From contig NZ_JAFMHJ010000023.1 of assembly GCF_017854565.1 (NCBI RefSeq), positions 1-54,197 on the forward strand: a stretch of 54,197 nt of DNA, in the 5' to 3' direction. Position 1 is the first letter of the stretch, and the number at the start of each line of letters is the position of its first letter. This DNA is from Yoonia sp. (GTDB lineage: Bacteria; Pseudomonadota; Alphaproteobacteria; Rhodobacterales; Rhodobacteraceae). A program made the position numbers and the translations under genes. The notes beneath the pieces are model-generated. The model was not told the origin of the DNA and ran no database searches. It was given only the letters and a program-made list of their open reading frames with translations. Shown here piece by piece: positions 51,740 to 54,197 of the stretch.

Positions 51740-52651
51740 ATGATCCCACGGATTGATGCGCAGGCATTGTTGGCGGGTGCACCTGCAGCCGTTGATGCCG
51801 CAGCGGTTGGTGCCACGGATATCGGGTTTCTGACAGTTTACAACACACCTGTCACGGCGCCGGATATGCGCGCTGTCATTGCGGCATATGCCGATTTCTT
51901 TGCGCTGCCCGCCGCTGAAAAAGCCCGCTTTGACATGGCACGCACCGGGTCTAACCGCGGCTGGGGCGCGCCGGGTTCCGAACAGGTCGATCCCGATGCG
52001 AACCCCGATTACAAGCAGGTTTTTGATTGCGGGCTGGAACTGCCCAAGAGTGACCCTTTGACGGCTTTGCCTTGTTATGCGCCGAACCAGTGGCCCCAAA
52101 ACCCACCGGGGTTCGCGCAAACGCTGCAGGCATATTACGCGGCAGCCACGGATTTCGCCCGCGATTTACTGTGTGCCATTGCGGATGCCGCGGGAGAGGA
52201 CGGGGCATATTTTCGTGACAAATTTGACCTTCCGATGGCTCTTTTGCGCGGCAACCATTACCCCGAGCGTCCGGCCTGGGCGGGGGCGAAGGATTTTGGC
52301 ATTGCCACACATACCGATTACGGGTGTCTGACCCTGCTGGCCACGGATGGATCGTCGGGGCTTGAGGTGCGCAAGCGCGGTGGTGGGTGGATTCCATTAT
52401 CAGCGCCGCCGGGGGAATTTATCATCAATTTCGGTGAGATGTTGGAAATGTGGACAGCCGGGCGGATCAAGGCGACACCGCATCGGGTGAAGGGCACCCC
52501 GGCGGCGCGTATTTCTGTGCCGTTGTTTTTCAACCCCGACCACGACACCGATGTGTCGCCAGCCGGATCGCCGCCCGTGCGGGCCGTTGATCATTTACAA
52601 AGGCGGTTCGATGAAACCTATGTGCACTTGCGCACGGAACGGACGACTTAG
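51740..52651 (+). CDS. isopenicillin N synthase-like 2-oxoglutarate/Fe(II) dioxygenase
   Basis: From the ATG at 51740 (ribosome site GGGAGGAGGGCG) the protein has 303 residues; the open frame back to 51350 belongs to tpiA antisense. The iron triad is H-x-D in THTDYGCLTLL and H in KATPHRVKG, and RISVPLFF supplies the 2-oxoglutarate arginine (RxS). The N-terminal plant-like DIOX_N region includes ADFFALPAAEKARFDMA. Such enzymes hydroxylate or desaturate diverse small molecules, and no pathway partner lies here. Its stop overlaps the sufA stop by 4 bp in convergent orientation. Confidence 0.88.
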   Translation: MIPRIDAQALLAGAPAAVDAAAVGATDIGFLTVYNTPVTAPDMRAVIAAYADFFALPAAEKARFDMARTGSNRGWGAPGSEQVDPDANPDYKQVFDCGLELPKSDPLTALPCYAPNQWPQNPPGFAQTLQAYYAAATDFARDLLCAIADAAGEDGAYFRDKFDLPMALLRGNHYPERPAWAGAKDFGIATHTDYGCLTLLATDGSSGLEVRKRGGGWIPLSAPPGEFIINFGEMLEMWTAGRIKATPHRVKGTPAARISVPLFFNPDHDTDVSPAGSPPVRAVDHLQRRFDETYVHLRTERTT

Positions 52652-53013
52652 GCGTTTGACGTCAGGTTTTCGTCGAATTTGATCGATTCACCGCAGCCGC
52701 ATGCGTCAACGACATTGGGGTTGCGGAACTTGAAACCGGATTCGAGCAGTGAGGTCTCGTAGTCGATTTCCGTGCCAAAGAGAAACATTTGCGCCATCGG
52801 TGCGATCATGACGCGGGCGCCGTCGATTTCGACGATTTCGTCCATTGGGTCCACGTCTGTCACATAGTCCATGGTATATTCCATGCCAGCGCAGCCGCCT
52901 TTTTTCACGCCGATGCGCAGCCCCTGATGGCCATCTTTTGCCATAAGCTTGGCGATTTGACCTGCCGCTTTGGAGGTGATGCTGACCGCTTGCTTACCGG
53001 GAATGCCGAACAT
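52648..53013 (-). CDS. sufA: A-type Fe-S assembly protein SufA
   Basis: SufA carries Fe-S clusters to target proteins. From the ATG at 53013, preceded by AAAGGAG, the protein has 121 residues. The three cluster cysteines are C41 (KKGGCAGMEY), C105 and C107 (DACGCGES), as in IscA/SufA/ErpA. The upstream frame to 53064 is not needed. SufT lies 138 bp upstream on the same strand. No sufBCDS genes are in the window. Confidence 0.92.
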   Translation of the reverse strand: MFGIPGKQAVSITSKAAGQIAKLMAKDGHQGLRIGVKKGGCAGMEYTMDYVTDVDPMDEIVEIDGARVMIAPMAQMFLFGTEIDYETSLLESGFKFRNPNVVDACGCGESIKFDENLTSNA

Positions 53014-53151
53014 GGGGGTTTCTCCTTTTGTTATCCAAAGATAGGTGCGCCATGAGGCTGACACAAGTGGCTGCCCGCCCTGCGACGTAACGCCCTATGC
53101 CGTGGGGAGGTCACAGGACGGTCTGCCAAAGCACGGGCATGACGTCGGGTT

Positions 53152-53514
53152 TTACATGAAGCCCAGTTCGAGGCGCGCCTCGTCTGACATCATGTCCATG
53201 CCCCACTGCGGCTCGAAGGTCATCGCGACATCGACATGTTTTACACCGGGCAACGGTTCGACGGCATCGGCGACCCAGCCGGGCATTTCGCCCGCAACCG
53301 GACAGCCGGGCGCGGTCAGTGTCATGGTTATGTTGACTGCGTTATCTTCACTGATATCAATGGTGTAGATCAGGCCAAGGTCGTAGATGTTCACGGGGAT
53401 TTCGGGATCATATACCGACCGGCAGGCCTGCACGATGTCTTCGTACAAGGGATGGTCGGTGGTGGATGGCGCGATGAGCGGTGCGCCTTCAAGCTGGGTG
53501 TTGGTGTCTGCCAT
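53152..53514 (-). CDS. sufT: SufT (MIP18/DUF59) Fe-S assembly protein
   Basis: SufT proteins support Fe-S protein maturation. From the ATG at 53514 the protein has 120 residues. The core motif is SVYDPEIPVNIYDLGLIYTI (residues 33-52), followed by TLTAPGCPVAGEMPGWV (C71). VDVAMTFEPQWGMDMMSDEA is the typical end. The pairing with sufA suggests it sits at the distal end of a suf-type cluster, although the suf core genes are not in view and an unrelated outer-membrane gene lies upstream. Confidence 0.9.
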   Translation of the reverse strand: MADTNTQLEGAPLIAPSTTDHPLYEDIVQACRSVYDPEIPVNIYDLGLIYTIDISEDNAVNITMTLTAPGCPVAGEMPGWVADAVEPLPGVKHVDVAMTFEPQWGMDMMSDEARLELGFM

Positions 53515-53635
53515 GATGCCTTTTCCCTTATTCCTGACCAAACATATAGGGTTTGTAGCGGGGGGCGTAAAGGGCGGGGATACCACGGGTTGATGTGCCG
53601 CGCGATGATTTGGGGTGACTGCGCCCCCGGAACGT

Positions 53636-53663
53636 AAAAAGCGCCCCCCGAAAGGGACGCTTT
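53636..53663 (-). terminator. terminator of the outer-membrane protein gene
   Basis: A hairpin (AAAGCG / CGCTTT ends, CCC/GGG inside with a GAAA loop and mismatches) lies about 25 bp after the stop of the minus-strand gene. It is followed on that strand by a TTTTT run. Confidence 0.65.
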
Positions 53664-53688
53664 GTCGAAAACTCAGGACCGAAACCGA

Positions 53689-54197
53689 TTATTCGATTTC
53701 GTTGGCATTGTACGATACCCAGTTTGCAAGGTTGGGCAGTGGCGATCCATGGTTTGCCGTGCCGCCGAACGCATAGGTCGCCCCGACGACAAAGCTGCCA
53801 AAGGTGTCGCCGTTGCGGTCCGCAGCTTCATAGCTGATCTGGGTCGCCTCGTAGCCGACACTGACCAAATAATCGCCCACGGCGCGTTCTACGCCGACGC
53901 TCAGGTTGATGATGCGGTTGTCAAGGTCTTTGCTGTACTTTTTCCCGCCCGCGTAGCCAAGGCTACCTGTCAGTGAATAGTTGTCGGAAATATCAAAAGC
54001 ACCACCAACATTGATGAATGGCGCTTCGCGGGTGCCTTCAACGTGTTCGTCATAGCTGTCGAGGTAGCCGATTTGGCCGTAGTAGCTGCCGAATGAAGTC
54101 TTTGCCGCAATCTCGGCGCCGATGTAGCCGTAGGTCATCACTTCGTCGCTATCGCCATAATCATTGTGCATGCCGCCACCAATGAAGCCACCGTAGG
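53689..54197 (-). CDS. outer-membrane beta-barrel protein (partial, C-terminal part)
   Basis: The gene runs off the right edge of the window, so its N-terminus and start are not seen. The visible part has about ten strands of alternating hydrophobic and polar residues, such as YGYIGAEIAAKTSFGSYYGQ and YSLTGSLGYAGGKK, and VGVERAVGDYLVSVGYEATQ. This pattern, and the many aromatic and glycine residues, fits an outer-membrane barrel of porin or OmpA-like type. The protein ends NANEIE, without the usual terminal aromatic. Its exact family cannot be given. Confidence 0.65.
   Translation of the reverse strand, partial: YGGFIGGGMHNDYGDSDEVMTYGYIGAEIAAKTSFGSYYGQIGYLDSYDEHVEGTREAPFINVGGAFDISDNYSLTGSLGYAGGKKYSKDLDNRIINLSVGVERAVGDYLVSVGYEATQISYEAADRNGDTFGSFVVGATYAFGGTANHGSPLPNLANWVSYNANEIE

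Noticed and set aside
1..54197. tRNA, rRNA and CRISPR arrays
   Set aside because: I looked for T-loop sequences, conserved rRNA stretches and regularly spaced direct repeats and found none. The ATGTTACA repeats at 18393 are only three and unevenly spaced.

Overview
The window is chromosomal DNA of an alphaproteobacterium, almost certainly of the Rhodobacteraceae (Roseobacter group). The evidence is the GC-rich coding style and several blocks typical of that family: tatABC with a DUF815 ATPase and surE-pcm-nlpD; pyrC-pyrE-dnaB-alr-radA-cvpA-purF; cysG-DUF2849-cysI-cysH-DUF934-fpr; dctBD with a TRAP dctPQM transporter. Gene identities come from recognised motifs and overall similarity to known families. 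No database search was possible.

Layout. 1-1.9 kb: two small secreted proteins of unknown function, then a scar made of an IS3-type orfA fragment butted against a decayed tyrosine-integrase gene, next to dusA, a known integration site. 1.9-4.4 kb: dusA, a TauE-type exporter and a WYL regulator. 4.6-10.7 kb: tatABC plus an AAA ATPase on the plus strand, facing surE-pcm-nlpD-like and an SDR on the minus strand. 10.8-22 kb: mostly minus-strand housekeeping genes (arsC relic, purF, cvpA, radA, pqiA, alr, dnaB, pyrE, pyrC), interrupted by a sterol-desaturase-like gene and a secreted spondin-domain protein. DnaA boxes lie between pyrE and dnaB. 22-24.7 kb: a small membrane protein, an unclassified conserved protein and glutaryl-CoA dehydrogenase. 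24.8-32.9 kb: a complete form II CO-dehydrogenase-like molybdoenzyme operon (coxD, coxE, xdhC, a molybdopterin-binding protein, then coxS-L-M). 33-34.5 kb: infC, which appears to start at AUA, and an Ala-rich membrane protein. 34.5-40.6 kb: the assimilatory sulfate reduction operon with a divergent Lrp regulator. 40.6-43.2 kb: a RimB-RimK fusion and a cytochrome P450. 43.3-50.8 kb: the DctB/DctD two-component pair, a PpaA/AerR-like B12-binding protein and the dctPQM transporter. 50.9-54.2 kb: tpiA, a 2-oxoglutarate/Fe(II) dioxygenase, sufA, sufT and a truncated outer-membrane barrel.

How the genes fit together. The cox operon holds the three structural subunits and the factors that insert the sulfurated Mo cofactor. 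The Cys proteins turn APS into sulfide, with siroheme from CysG and probably electrons from Fpr via ferredoxin. DctB senses a C4-dicarboxylate-like ligand and DctD probably controls dctPQM through a dyad upstream of dctP. This DctD lacks the GAFTGA loop and the Walker A lysine, so it should not act as an ordinary sigma-54 activator.

No tRNA, rRNA, CRISPR array, intact prophage or intact transposon was seen. I found no clear novel multi-gene system. The points most worth a second look are the AUA start of infC, the unusual DctD with its candidate operator and B12-binding neighbour, the DnaA-box cluster at dnaB, the gene relics (integrase, arsC) and a small family of palindromes just after stop codons.
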